Assembly: GCA_045535305.1 (NCBI GenBank) | Contig: JAZSLJ010000006.1 | Span: 62,001-126,000, forward strand | Direction: 5' to 3' | DNA from: UBA1081 sp045535305 | GTDB taxonomy: Bacteria; Bacillota; Clostridia; Oscillospirales; Acutalibacteraceae | DNA: 64,000 bases | Shown here: positions 17,740-25,212 of the stretch, in pieces | Numbering within the stretch: the stretch's first letter is position 1 | Layout of the letters: each line of letters starts with the position of its first letter | Translations under genes and position numbers: made by a program | The notes under the pieces: model-generated | What the model was told of the DNA's origin: nothing | The model's input: only the letters and a program-made list of their open reading frames with translations | Database searches by the model: none

Positions 17740-19206
17740 TTGAAAAAACAAGTTCTTGCATTTGATTTCGGTGCATCAAGCGGAAGAGCAATTTTAGGTG
17801 TTTTTGACGGTGATAAAATCACACTTGAGGAAATTCACCGTTTCAGTAATGACCCTGTAAAGGTAGGTAATACCTTTTATTGGGACGTTTTAAGGCTTTT
17901 CTTTGAAATCAAACAGGGTATACTCAAAGCAAAGCAAAAAGGCGGCTTTGACAGTATCGGTATCGACACATGGGGTGTTGATTTCGGTCTTATTGACGAA
18001 AAAGGCTATCTTCTTGAAAATCCTGTGCATTACCGCGACGAAAGAAACGTCGGAATGATTGAAGAATCAGAAAAATATATGTCCAAAGGCGAAATGTATG
18101 ACCGTACAGGTATTCAGTTTATGGATTTTAATACGGTTTTCCAGCTTCTTTCATTAAGAAAGAACAGACCCGAGCTTTTGGAAAGAGCAGATAAGCTTTT
18201 GTTTATGCCTGACCTGCTTGCATATATGCTTACAGGTGAAAAGGTTTCCGAATATTCAATAGCAACCACATCACAAATGGTAAATATCAAAACGCAGACA
18301 TGGGACAAGGATATTCTGAAAGTTCTTGATATTCCCGAAAAAATCCTTTGTGATATTGTTCCCGCAGGTTCGGTATTAGGTAATCTTCGCCCCGAACTGT
18401 GTGAAGAATTAGGCGTTGAAAGTGTACCTGTTATTTCTGTTTGCGGACACGATACACAGAGCGCAATAACGGCAATTCCCAGTAAAAATAAGGATTTTGC
18501 ATTCATCAGCAGCGGTACATGGAGTCTTTTCGGCACAGAGCTTGATGCTCCCGTTGTAAATGAAAAGGCAAAGAAGCTCAACGTTACAAACGAAGGCGGC
18601 TATGGCTATACCACAGCATTCCTTAAAAATATCTGCGGTCTCTGGCTCATTCAGGAGAGCAGAAGACAATGGATAAGAGAGGGAAATGAGTATTCCTATG
18701 CCGAGCTTGAAAAGGAAGCCCTTGCGGCAGAGCCTTTTAAGTGCTTTATTGACCCCGATGCTCCCGATTTTGTGGCTATGGGTGATATGCCATCACGAGT
18801 TCGTGAGTTCTGTAAAAAAACAGGGCAGTATGTTCCCGAAACAGTAGGCGAGGTAATGAGATGTATCTATGAAAGCCTTGCTATGAAATACAAATATGTT
18901 CTTGCAGGCATTGAAGATTGTACGGACAAAAATTTTGGTGTTATCCACGTTGCAGGCGGCGGTACAAAGGATACATTCCTTTGCTCAATGACTGCATCAT
19001 CCTGTAACAGAACTGTATATGCAGGGCCTATCGAGGCAACGGTGCTTGGTAATATAGCAGTTCAGTTTATGTCTGACGGCACAATCAAAGATATTGCCGA
19101 AGCAAGAAGCATCATCGCAAACGGCGAAAATCTCAAGGTTTACGAACCCGTCGATGCGGATAAATGGGAAAACGCATATGCGGAGTTTGTAAAAATCGTG
19201 AAGTGA
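17740..19206 (+). CDS. rhaB: Rhamnulokinase-type FGGY sugar kinase
   Basis: This is a 488-residue FGGY kinase of the RhaB group: FDFGASSGRAILGVF phosphate loop, DTWGVDFGLID with the catalytic Asp, SSGTWSLFGTELDAPV, and GGGTKDTFLCSMTA for ATP binding. RhaB phosphorylates L-rhamnulose, but no rhamnose isomerase or aldolase is present, whereas an L-fucose isomerase lies 628 bp downstream. L-fuculose is therefore a plausible real substrate; in some bacteria RhaB-type kinases accept it. Translation starts at TTG 17740 with AAGGTGA about 7 nt upstream. The kinase and isomerase genes are separated by a repeat-flanked insertion. Confidence 0.85.
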   Translation: MKKQVLAFDFGASSGRAILGVFDGDKITLEEIHRFSNDPVKVGNTFYWDVLRLFFEIKQGILKAKQKGGFDSIGIDTWGVDFGLIDEKGYLLENPVHYRDERNVGMIEESEKYMSKGEMYDRTGIQFMDFNTVFQLLSLRKNRPELLERADKLLFMPDLLAYMLTGEKVSEYSIATTSQMVNIKTQTWDKDILKVLDIPEKILCDIVPAGSVLGNLRPELCEELGVESVPVISVCGHDTQSAITAIPSKNKDFAFISSGTWSLFGTELDAPVVNEKAKKLNVTNEGGYGYTTAFLKNICGLWLIQESRRQWIREGNEYSYAELEKEALAAEPFKCFIDPDAPDFVAMGDMPSRVREFCKKTGQYVPETVGEVMRCIYESLAMKYKYVLAGIEDCTDKNFGVIHVAGGGTKDTFLCSMTASSCNRTVYAGPIEATVLGNIAVQFMSDGTIKDIAEARSIIANGENLKVYEPVDADKWENAYAEFVKIVK

Positions 19207-19211
19207 GTTTA

Positions 19212-19275
19212 AAAATGAGTAATGAGCAAGTAGCAATGAACAATTGTTGAAAGGGCTCTGCCCTTTAACCCGATT
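19212..19275 (-). repeat. Heptamer/palindrome repeat, copy 1 (inverted)
   Basis: On the minus strand this reads AATCGGGTTAAAGGGC, AGA, GCCCTTT, then four 7-bp units (TTGTTCA, TTGCTAC, TTGCTCA, TTACTCA) and TTTTTAA. The core palindrome is at 19250-19266. The same design occurs at 19695, 54471 and 61416. Confidence 0.8.
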
Positions 19276-19321
19276 ATATGATTTGCAGACAAATCTTGCT
19301 CTTTAATCAAGGTGCAAAAAT

Positions 19322-19678
19322 ATGGCTGAAAATATTGTTCAGTATAAAAGCAAAAAATTTGCAGTTCGTATTGTAAAACTATATCAATTTTAAAAAAAAG
19401 ATAAAAGAGAGTTTACAATGTCGCAGCAACTCTTGCGTTGCGGTACAAGTATCGGTGCGAATATAGCAGAATCGGAATTTGCTATAAGTAAAAAAGATTT
19501 TCATTCTAAAATGCACATTGCTTTAAAAGAGTGTGCTGAAACAAAATATTGGCTCGAAATTTTATTTGAAACAGAATACTTGACAGAACGGCAATGTAAA
19601 TCATTAATGAACGATTGTAATGAATTGTTGCGTTTGTTGATTGCAATAACCAAAAACACAAAAATAAGCGATGAATAA
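19322..19678 (+). pseudogene. Broken four-helix-bundle (S23/Avd-like) protein gene
   Basis: Read in a single frame, this gives MAENIVQYKSKKFAVRIVK, LYQF, stop, then KKDKREFTMSQQLLRCGTSI, GANIAESEFAISKKDFHSKM and onward to KNTKISDE. That is the full ~118-residue four-helix-bundle (23S rRNA intervening-sequence protein) family, with one in-frame TAA at 19391-19393 where relatives usually have Leu; TTA to TAA is a single change. No frameshift is needed. The part after the stop could be translated from ATG 19418, giving an 86-residue product that lacks helix 1. The gene lies between two inverted repeat copies and interrupts the kinase-isomerase pair, which suggests it was inserted. The function of solitary family members is unknown. 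Confidence 0.8.
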
Positions 19679-19694
19679 TAGAAGGGCAATATAT

Positions 19695-19766
19695 AAACGG
19701 GTCAAAGGGCGAAGCCCTTTCCACCATTGCTCACTACTCATTGCTCATTGCTAATTATTTTTCGTT
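19695..19766 (+). repeat. Heptamer/palindrome repeat, copy 2
   Basis: ACGGGTCAAAGGGC, GAA, GCCCTTTCCACCA is followed by TTGCTCA, CTACTCA, TTGCTCA, TTGCTAA. The core palindrome is at 19704-19720. It is inverted relative to copy 1, so the two copies bracket the broken four-helix-bundle gene. Confidence 0.8.
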
Positions 19767-19785
19767 TTTGATTAAATAATAAACA

Positions 19786-19813
19786 ATTATGCATTATGCA
19801 TTGTGCATTGTGC
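19786..19813. repeat. Four tandem 7-bp units before fucI
   Basis: ATTATGC twice, then ATTGTGC twice, ending 21 bp before the fucI start. It resembles the heptamer arms of the nearby repeats but has no core palindrome attached. Confidence 0.75.
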
Positions 19814-19834
19814 ATTTAAGAAAGGTTGATTCAA

Positions 19835-21643
19835 ATGGCAGAAAAAAGATTTGCAGGCGAATATCCCGTAATCGGTATCCGTCCTGTTATCGACGCAAGA
19901 AAAGGACCTCTTGATGTAAGAGGCTCTCTTGAAGAGCAGACAATGGGAATGGCTAAGGCAGCAGCAGAGCTTTTCAGAAATAATCTGAAATACTCAAACG
20001 GCGAGCCTGTTAAGGTTGTTATTTCCGATTGTACAATCGGCAGAGCAGGTGAAACTGCAAAATGTGCTGCTCAGTTCAAGAAAGAGGGCGTAGACATTAC
20101 TCTTTCAGTTACTCCCTGCTGGTGCTACGGCAGTGAAACAATGGATATGGATCCCAATACAATCAAGGGTGTATGGGGCTTCAACGGTACAGAACGTCCC
20201 GGTGCTGTTTACCTTGCAGCAGTTCTTGCTTCTCACGCACAGAAGGGACTTCCCGCATTCGGTATCTACGGCCACGAGGTTCAGAATATGGACGAATCCG
20301 CACAGATTCCCGATGACGTTAAAGAAAAGCTTCTTCGCTTCGGCAGAGCAGCAGTTGCAGTTGCTACAATGAGAGGTAAGTCATATCTTCAGATCGGTTC
20401 TGTTTGTATGGGTATCGGAGGTTCTATCATCGATCCTTCATTCATCGAGAGCTATCTCGGTATGAGAGTTGAGTCTGTTGACGAGGTTGAAGTTATCAGA
20501 CGAATGACAGAAGGCATCTATGACGAGGAAGAATATCAGAAGGCTCTTGCTTGGACAAAGGCTAACTGCAAGGAAGGCTGGGATAAGAATCCCGATTTCG
20601 TAAAGAAATCAGACGAAGAAAAAGCAGAGTCATGGGAATTTGTTGTTAAGATGATGTGTATCATCAAAGACCTTATGAGCGGTAACAAAAAGCTTGAAGA
20701 AAAATTCTCTGAGGAGCAGATCGGTCATAACGCAATCGCAGCAGGCTTCCAGGGTCAGCGTCAGTGGACAGACTTCTATCCTAACTGTGATTTCCCCGAG
20801 GCTATGCTTAATACATCCTTTGACTGGAACGGCGCAAGAGAACCTTATATTCTCGCAACAGAAAACGACGTTCTCAACGGTCTTGGTATGCTTTTCTTAA
20901 AGCTCCTTACAAACAGAGCACAGATTTTTGCTGACGTTCGTACATATTGGTCAGGTTCAGCTGTTAAGAGAGCAACAGGTTACGATATCGAAGGCAAAGC
21001 AAAGGATTGCGACGGCTTTATTCACCTTATCAACTCCGGTGCGGCTTGTCTTGATGCTTGCGGCGAAGCAAAGGATGAAAACGGCAACGCTGTTATGAAA
21101 GAATGGTGGGATGTTACAGAGGCAGACCAGAAAGCTATTCTTGAAGCAACAGATTGGTGTGCAGCAGATAACGGCTACTTCAGAGGCGGCGGATTCTCCT
21201 CACACTTTGTAACAAAGGCTGAAATGCCCGTTACAATGATCCGTCTTAACCTTGTTAAGGGTCTTGGCCCTGTTCTTCAGATTGCAGAAGGCTGGACAGT
21301 AGCTCTTCCCGATGACGTTACAAAGACTCTCTGGGACAGAACTGACCCCACATGGCCCTGCACATGGTTCGCTCCCAGATGCGACGGCAAGGAAGGCAGT
21401 CCCTTCAAGACAGCTTATGATGTAATGAATAACTGGGGTGCTAACCACGGCGCTATTTCCTACGGCCACGTAGGTGCAGACCTTATCACAATGTGTTCAA
21501 TGCTTCGTATTCCTGTATGTATGCATAACGTTCCTGAAGAAAAGATCTTCCGTCCCGCATCATGGAATGCATTTGGTATGGATAAAGAAGGACAGGATTA
21601 CAGAGCTTGTCAGGCTTACGGCCCTCTTTACAATAAATATTGA
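19835..21643 (+). CDS. fucI: L-fucose isomerase
   Basis: This 602-residue protein is a close match to FucI, which interconverts L-fucose and L-fuculose (also D-arabinose and D-ribulose) in the cytosol with Mn2+. Family features are GEYPVIGIRPVIDARKGP, SVTPCWCYGSETMDMDP, FNGTERPGAVYLAAV, GIYGHEVQNMDE, a metal-site region with NCDFPEAMLNTSFDWNG, and a C-terminal His in AISYGHVGADLITM. ATG 19835 is used, with AAAGG 9 nt upstream. Codon bias suggests high expression. No fuculose-phosphate aldolase or fucose transporter is in the window, so the pathway must be completed elsewhere. Confidence 0.95.
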   Translation: MAEKRFAGEYPVIGIRPVIDARKGPLDVRGSLEEQTMGMAKAAAELFRNNLKYSNGEPVKVVISDCTIGRAGETAKCAAQFKKEGVDITLSVTPCWCYGSETMDMDPNTIKGVWGFNGTERPGAVYLAAVLASHAQKGLPAFGIYGHEVQNMDESAQIPDDVKEKLLRFGRAAVAVATMRGKSYLQIGSVCMGIGGSIIDPSFIESYLGMRVESVDEVEVIRRMTEGIYDEEEYQKALAWTKANCKEGWDKNPDFVKKSDEEKAESWEFVVKMMCIIKDLMSGNKKLEEKFSEEQIGHNAIAAGFQGQRQWTDFYPNCDFPEAMLNTSFDWNGAREPYILATENDVLNGLGMLFLKLLTNRAQIFADVRTYWSGSAVKRATGYDIEGKAKDCDGFIHLINSGAACLDACGEAKDENGNAVMKEWWDVTEADQKAILEATDWCAADNGYFRGGGFSSHFVTKAEMPVTMIRLNLVKGLGPVLQIAEGWTVALPDDVTKTLWDRTDPTWPCTWFAPRCDGKEGSPFKTAYDVMNNWGANHGAISYGHVGADLITMCSMLRIPVCMHNVPEEKIFRPASWNAFGMDKEGQDYRACQAYGPLYNKY

Positions 21644-21666
21644 TAAGAAATATTAATAAATCTTTT

Positions 21667-21705
21667 AACCGTTGGGGAGAAATCTCCGACGGTTTATTTT
21701 TTTCG
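21667..21705 (+). terminator. Terminator of fucI
   Basis: AACCGTTGGGGAGA and TCTCCGACGGTT form a long stem with small mismatches, followed by TATTTTTTTCG. Confidence 0.85.
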
Positions 21706-21712
21706 TTTTTTG

Positions 21713-21741
21713 TTGACATATTTTTCTTCTTGTCGTATAAT
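21713..21741 (+). promoter_or_regulatory. Consensus sigma-A promoter of the permease gene
   Basis: TTGACA (21713-21718), 17 bp, TATAAT (21736-21741): a full consensus match. It starts only 19 bp after the fucI terminator stem. Confidence 0.9.
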
Positions 21742-21774
21742 GTCGTGGTTGATTTTTTGAAAGAGGAAAATATG

Positions 21775-22887
21775 ATGGTGAAAACAGAAAAACTTTTTGC
21801 TTTTGTCAAAAAAAATGCAGTTGTAATCATAGCCTTTATTGCGGCTGTTATCACAAGCATAATTGTACCTGTGGATGCCGAGTATCTCGGGTATTTTGAT
21901 TATAAAACGCTCACTTGTCTGTTTTGTGTGCTTGCGGTTGTCTGTGCGCTGAAAAATATAAATTTCTTTTACATATTGGCAAGAAAGATTGTTCAGCTTT
22001 TCAAAAATGCACGAATGAGCGTGCTTGCTCTTGTGTACATAACATTTATAGGCTCAATGCTTATCGCAAACGATATGGCGTTGCTGACATTCCTTCCGCT
22101 TGGTTATTTTGTCCTTTCCGTAACGGGTAAAGAGAAATATATGGCGTTCTGCTTTATAATGCAGAATATTGCCGCAAATTTAGGCGGTATGCTCACACCT
22201 TTCGGCAATCCTCAGAATCTTTATCTGTATACAAAATATGAAATCCCCACTTTTGAATTTGTTTCAATAATGATTGTGCCTTTTGCTGTGGCGGTTGCAT
22301 TGATTACACTCTGCTGTATTATTTTTGTAAAGCCCGAGCCGTTGAGCCTTTCGGATGAAAAAATACACCTTTCACCAAAGAGAACGCTTCTTTATGTAGT
22401 TCTTTTTGCTTTATCTATAATTATCGTATTCAGAGGTATTCCTTATTGGATAGGACTTATTGTTATTCCTGCTGTGTTTCTTATTGTTGACAGAAAAGCA
22501 CTTAAAAACGTTGATTACGGACTGCTTCTTACATTTGTATTCTTCTTCATTTTTGCAGGCAATATGGCAAGAATTGAAACTGTAAGAGAATTTTTCTCTA
22601 TGCTGCTTGAAAAGAATACACTTCTTGTCAGCATTTTATCCTGTCAATGCATAAGTAATGTGCCTTCTGCAATTCTTCTTTCGCAGTTTACCGATAACTA
22701 TGCTGATTTGCTTGTAGGTGTAAATATAGGCGGTGTGGGTACGTTGATTTCTTCCCTTGCAAGCCTTATTACATTCCGTGAATATGTAAAGCACAATCCA
22801 AAGAAAACCTGGTATTATATAGGTATGTTTTCGCTGTTTAATTTTGGTTTCCTTATAATTCTTACTGCGGTAATGCTGATTGTTTAA
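21775..22887 (+). CDS. ArsB/CitM (ion transporter superfamily) permease
   Basis: This ~370-residue integral membrane protein has about ten hydrophobic segments. Two family hairpin motifs are visible: NIAANLGGMLTPFGNPQNLY and, in the second half, SCQCISNVPSAILLSQFTD, matching the N-P-rich re-entrant loops of SLC13/ArsB-type transporters that bind Na+ and dicarboxylates or oxyanions. It is shorter than SLC13 carriers (~450-500 residues). The substrate cannot be read. The gene has its own strong promoter. The AGAGGA ribosome site favours ATG 21775 (7 nt) over ATG 21772 (4 nt). Confidence 0.82.
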   Translation: MVKTEKLFAFVKKNAVVIIAFIAAVITSIIVPVDAEYLGYFDYKTLTCLFCVLAVVCALKNINFFYILARKIVQLFKNARMSVLALVYITFIGSMLIANDMALLTFLPLGYFVLSVTGKEKYMAFCFIMQNIAANLGGMLTPFGNPQNLYLYTKYEIPTFEFVSIMIVPFAVAVALITLCCIIFVKPEPLSLSDEKIHLSPKRTLLYVVLFALSIIIVFRGIPYWIGLIVIPAVFLIVDRKALKNVDYGLLLTFVFFFIFAGNMARIETVREFFSMLLEKNTLLVSILSCQCISNVPSAILLSQFTDNYADLLVGVNIGGVGTLISSLASLITFREYVKHNPKKTWYYIGMFSLFNFGFLIILTAVMLIV

Positions 22888-22895
22888 TATTTTTA

Positions 22896-22925
22896 TTGAC
22901 AATATATACTGTAATATTCTATAAT
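22896..22925 (+). promoter_or_regulatory. Promoter of the zinc-ribbon membrane protein gene
   Basis: TTGACA (22896-22901), 18 bp, TATAAT (22920-22925), 34 bp before the ATG. Confidence 0.8.
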
Positions 22926-22959
22926 ATAATTACACGAAATATAAGGAGGATATAGTGAT

Positions 22960-23433
22960 ATGATTTGCAGAAATTGCGGAACAGAATGTCAGGATAATGT
23001 AGCTTATTGTACAAACTGCGGTGCTTATATACAGCAGGAGGCACAGTATAATCAGACAGAGCCTTTTACAATGCCTGACTACGGCAATTACAACGGAAAT
23101 AATAATTACAATAATATGTATAATAACCCGATTCAGGAGAATAAGCCCGTATCTATGGGTACATATTTGGGTTGGATGCTTTTAGGAACGGTTCTCGGAC
23201 CTATCAGTGTTGTGATTACAATCGTTTTTGCCTGTATGTCAGAGAATAAAAACCGTGCAAACTTTTTCAGAGCAATGCTTGTAATATGGGCAATAACCAT
23301 TGTGATATCCATTATAGCTTTTGCTGTGCTTGCCGTTTTCGGATTCTCAATGCTTGCTTCGGCAGATCCGGGTACGTTTGATTATTATTACTATGATGAA
23401 TTCTTAAAAATTGCATCACTTATCAGATTTTAA
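22960..23433 (+). CDS. Zinc-ribbon membrane protein
   Basis: The 157-residue product starts with a zinc ribbon (CRNCG at 3-7 and CTNCG at 18-22), then an Asn/Tyr-rich linker, then two transmembrane helices (YLGWMLLGTVLGPISVVITI and AMLVIWAITIVISIIAFAV). A short Tyr/Asp tail ends the protein. This double-zinc-ribbon plus membrane layout is common in Clostridia, and its role is unknown. AAGGAGGA stands 9 nt before the ATG. It has its own promoter and a long terminator, so it is monocistronic. Confidence 0.72.
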   Translation: MICRNCGTECQDNVAYCTNCGAYIQQEAQYNQTEPFTMPDYGNYNGNNNYNNMYNNPIQENKPVSMGTYLGWMLLGTVLGPISVVITIVFACMSENKNRANFFRAMLVIWAITIVISIIAFAVLAVFGFSMLASADPGTFDYYYYDEFLKIASLIRF

Positions 23434-23441
23434 AACTGAAC

Positions 23442-23488
23442 AAAAAATTTCGGACAGAGCTGAATTTAAGCTCTGTCCGAAATTTTTT
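23442..23488. terminator. Long bidirectional terminator
   Basis: A perfect 20-bp inverted repeat (arms 23442-23461 and 23469-23488, loop GAATTTA) starts with AAAAAATTTC and ends with GAAATTTTTT. It serves both convergent genes. Confidence 0.92.
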
Positions 23489-23489
23489 G

Positions 23490-24437
23490 TTATTTGTAGT
23501 AAGCCATTTTGTAAAAATACGGGTATTTTTCAAAAACACTTGCAAGTGTTGTTCTGGATGATGAACCGGGGTCGTTTACATAATAAGTATTGCCCGAATA
23601 GCCTGTAACAACAACCCAATGGGTGCCGTAAGATGCTGTTCTGAGTCCCAGAATAACAGGTTTACCCTGATTAAGTATATTCTTTATTGCACTGTAGCTT
23701 ACTGCTGTTGTTGTAGTATAATTCGACGGCCAGTACAGTGAACCCGATGATGAATAGGTGAGTGAACGTGCCATTGTGTCGGGTCTGATTGTTGTACCTC
23801 TGCGGTAGCTTTCGGTCATGGCAAGACAGGTTGTGGTGCAGCCTATCTGACCTAATGTTTTACCGGATGAGCCGAGTGTTACATTTCTCCAGCGGGAATC
23901 CGTCTGTGAAAAATAGGGTACACTCATTTTTGAGTTTGATACACTCTCATTTTTCGGATTGGTTGTAATATAACTTTTGCTTACATAGCCGATTTCGTTA
24001 CCGTCAAACAGAATTTTGTACCAATCTCCCGAACTTGTGAGAATGTATACCGTTTCGCCGTTGTAAAGCCTGTCTTTTGCGGAATATGATGTTCCCGCGC
24101 CGCTTCTTACATTGAGATAGCCGGATGAAATCTTTACATATCCCGTTGTTGAGTTGACCTGTGTAATGTAGTTGCCGTGGCAATATCCTTTTTTGCCGTC
24201 TGCATACTCAACGTACCACCAATCACCGGATTTGCTGATAATTGTCAGATATGAATTCTTTTTTGCAGAGCTTACAACAGTTGCATTTGCAGACGGTGAA
24301 CTTCTGACGTTCAAACCTGTACTGGTTGTTGAAACTATACCTGCTTTGCCTGAACCGGACGATGCCATAGCGGTAATGCCGTAAGAATTTACAAATAAAA
24401 CTGACAAACACAATAATGCCGCAAATATTTTTTTCAA
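23490..24437 (-). CDS. Secreted protein with two SH3 domains and a C39-like cysteine peptidase domain
   Basis: This 315-residue exported protein has a signal peptide (LKKIFAALLCLSVLFVNSYG), two bacterial SH3 domains at about 35-95 and 100-160 (GLNVRSSPSANATVVSS; YLNVRSGAGTSYSA), and a papain-like C39 domain. The Cys is in GQIGCTTTCLAM, the His in THWVVVTGY, and the Asn/Asp in YVNDPGSSSR. The SH3 domains probably tether it to peptidoglycan; the C39 part could cut wall peptides or another peptide. TTG 24437 is the start, because AGGAGG on the minus strand is 7 nt upstream and the signal peptide begins there. Confidence 0.85.
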   Translation of the reverse strand: MKKIFAALLCLSVLFVNSYGITAMASSGSGKAGIVSTTSTGLNVRSSPSANATVVSSAKKNSYLTIISKSGDWWYVEYADGKKGYCHGNYITQVNSTTGYVKISSGYLNVRSGAGTSYSAKDRLYNGETVYILTSSGDWYKILFDGNEIGYVSKSYITTNPKNESVSNSKMSVPYFSQTDSRWRNVTLGSSGKTLGQIGCTTTCLAMTESYRRGTTIRPDTMARSLTYSSSGSLYWPSNYTTTTAVSYSAIKNILNQGKPVILGLRTASYGTHWVVVTGYSGNTYYVNDPGSSSRTTLASVFEKYPYFYKMAYYK

Positions 24438-24452
24438 ATTTACACCTCCTTT

Positions 24453-24520
24453 CGGAAGACGGGAAAAGTGAATTCTCCCTGTATCTTCCGGCGAAAACAC
24501 TATATCATGTGTTTCGGGCC
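24453..24520 (-). other. Structured 5' leader of the SH3-C39 gene
   Basis: On the minus strand two stem-loops directly precede the ribosome site. The proximal one pairs CGGAAGA with TCTTCCG (24490-24453), with inner GGGA/TCCC pairing; its base is 2-3 nt from AAAGGAGG. The distal one pairs GAAACAC with GTGTTTTC (24515-24493), flanked by GGCC and GCCGG. The layout suits a translational switch or mRNA stabiliser. I could not match it to a known riboswitch class. Confidence 0.45.
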
Positions 24521-24634
24521 TCTGACAATACTCCAAATTGTGGGTGAGGGTAAATGTGGAAAAATCGACATTTTTAAGCCCATAAATTGGCATTAAAAAT
24601 ATATGATTTTTCGTAGATAATTTGAATAAAACTA

Positions 24635-24664
24635 TTGACTTTTGGTGTGAAAAACTATTATAAT
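24635..24664 (+). promoter_or_regulatory. Promoter of the dcw cluster (mraZ)
   Basis: TTGACT (24635-24640), 18 bp, TATAAT (24659-24664). A TTTGGTGTGA box starts right after the -35 element. Confidence 0.8.
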
Positions 24665-24720
24665 ATGGTCAAAGGTGAAAAAATGCACAATTTGGTGCAA
24701 AAATGTGAGTTTTGGTGAAA
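24641..24720 (+). promoter_or_regulatory. Phased GGTG boxes, probable MraZ operator
   Basis: The motif (A/T)3GGTG-x-AA occurs at 24641, 24671, 24691 and 24711, so spacings are 30, 20 and 20 bp, whole helical turns. Weaker versions (AAATGCACAA, AAATGTGAGT) fill the 10-bp steps at 24681 and 24701. MraZ is known to bind direct repeats with ~10-bp period upstream of its own gene, so autoregulation is likely. Confidence 0.7.
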
Positions 24721-24732
24721 GGAGATGGGGTA

Positions 24733-25191
24733 ATGTTCACAGGTGCTTTTCCGTATACAATTACAGACAGTAATGATAGCGCTGTTGGGTCAAGACGAAT
24801 AGTTATGATTCCCCGTTTCCGTGCAGAGCTTGGTTCAGAGTTTCAGATTTCCCTTCGTGATGAAGGTTGTTTGAGACTTTATACAAATGACCGTTGGGAT
24901 ATTTATGCTGAAAATATGAGCAATCGTCTTGAAGCCGCAGAAATGGGGTTGCCCGGTGCAGAGGATGCTGATGATATGCTTGCAGAAGCATATAGCTTTT
25001 TCGGTAATGTATACGAAGGCAAAATGGACAAGCAAGGCAGAATCACACTTACTTCGCAGATGCTACAGCATGCTAATATACAGGATGAAATTGTTATTGT
25101 AGGTATGAACAGATTTATCGAAATCTGGAATCCGGAAGATTGGGAAAAAGCAAAGACAAAGAAAAAAGAAAAAAAGAATCATATGAATTAA
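24733..25191 (+). CDS. mraZ: MraZ transcriptional regulator
   Basis: First gene of the division and cell-wall cluster, 152 residues. It has two AbrB/SpoVT-like half-domains: IVMIPRFRAELG with SLRDEGCLRLYTNDRWD, and KMDKQGRITLTSQMLQHANI with EIVIVGMNRFIEIWNPEDW. MraZ forms a ring-shaped DNA-binding oligomer that represses its own operon. The second half-domain has the DxxGR signature; the first (SAVGSRR) lacks its Asp-Lys-Gly form. A Lys-rich tail makes it slightly longer than the usual ~143 residues. GGAG is 8 nt before ATG 24733. rsmH starts 21 bp downstream. Confidence 0.93.
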   Translation: MFTGAFPYTITDSNDSAVGSRRIVMIPRFRAELGSEFQISLRDEGCLRLYTNDRWDIYAENMSNRLEAAEMGLPGAEDADDMLAEAYSFFGNVYEGKMDKQGRITLTSQMLQHANIQDEIVIVGMNRFIEIWNPEDWEKAKTKKKEKKNHMN

Positions 25192-25212
25192 ACACAATAA
25201 GGCGGTGCATTA

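Noticed and set aside
19786..19834. ATTATGC/ATTGTGC tandem units as a regulatory operator of fucI
   Set aside because: They resemble the heptamer arms of the local repeat family, so an origin from that element is the simpler reading.
24440..24600. c-di-AMP (ydaO) riboswitch before the SH3-C39 gene
   Set aside because: The gene type fits, but the conserved core sequences of that class cannot be found in the leader.
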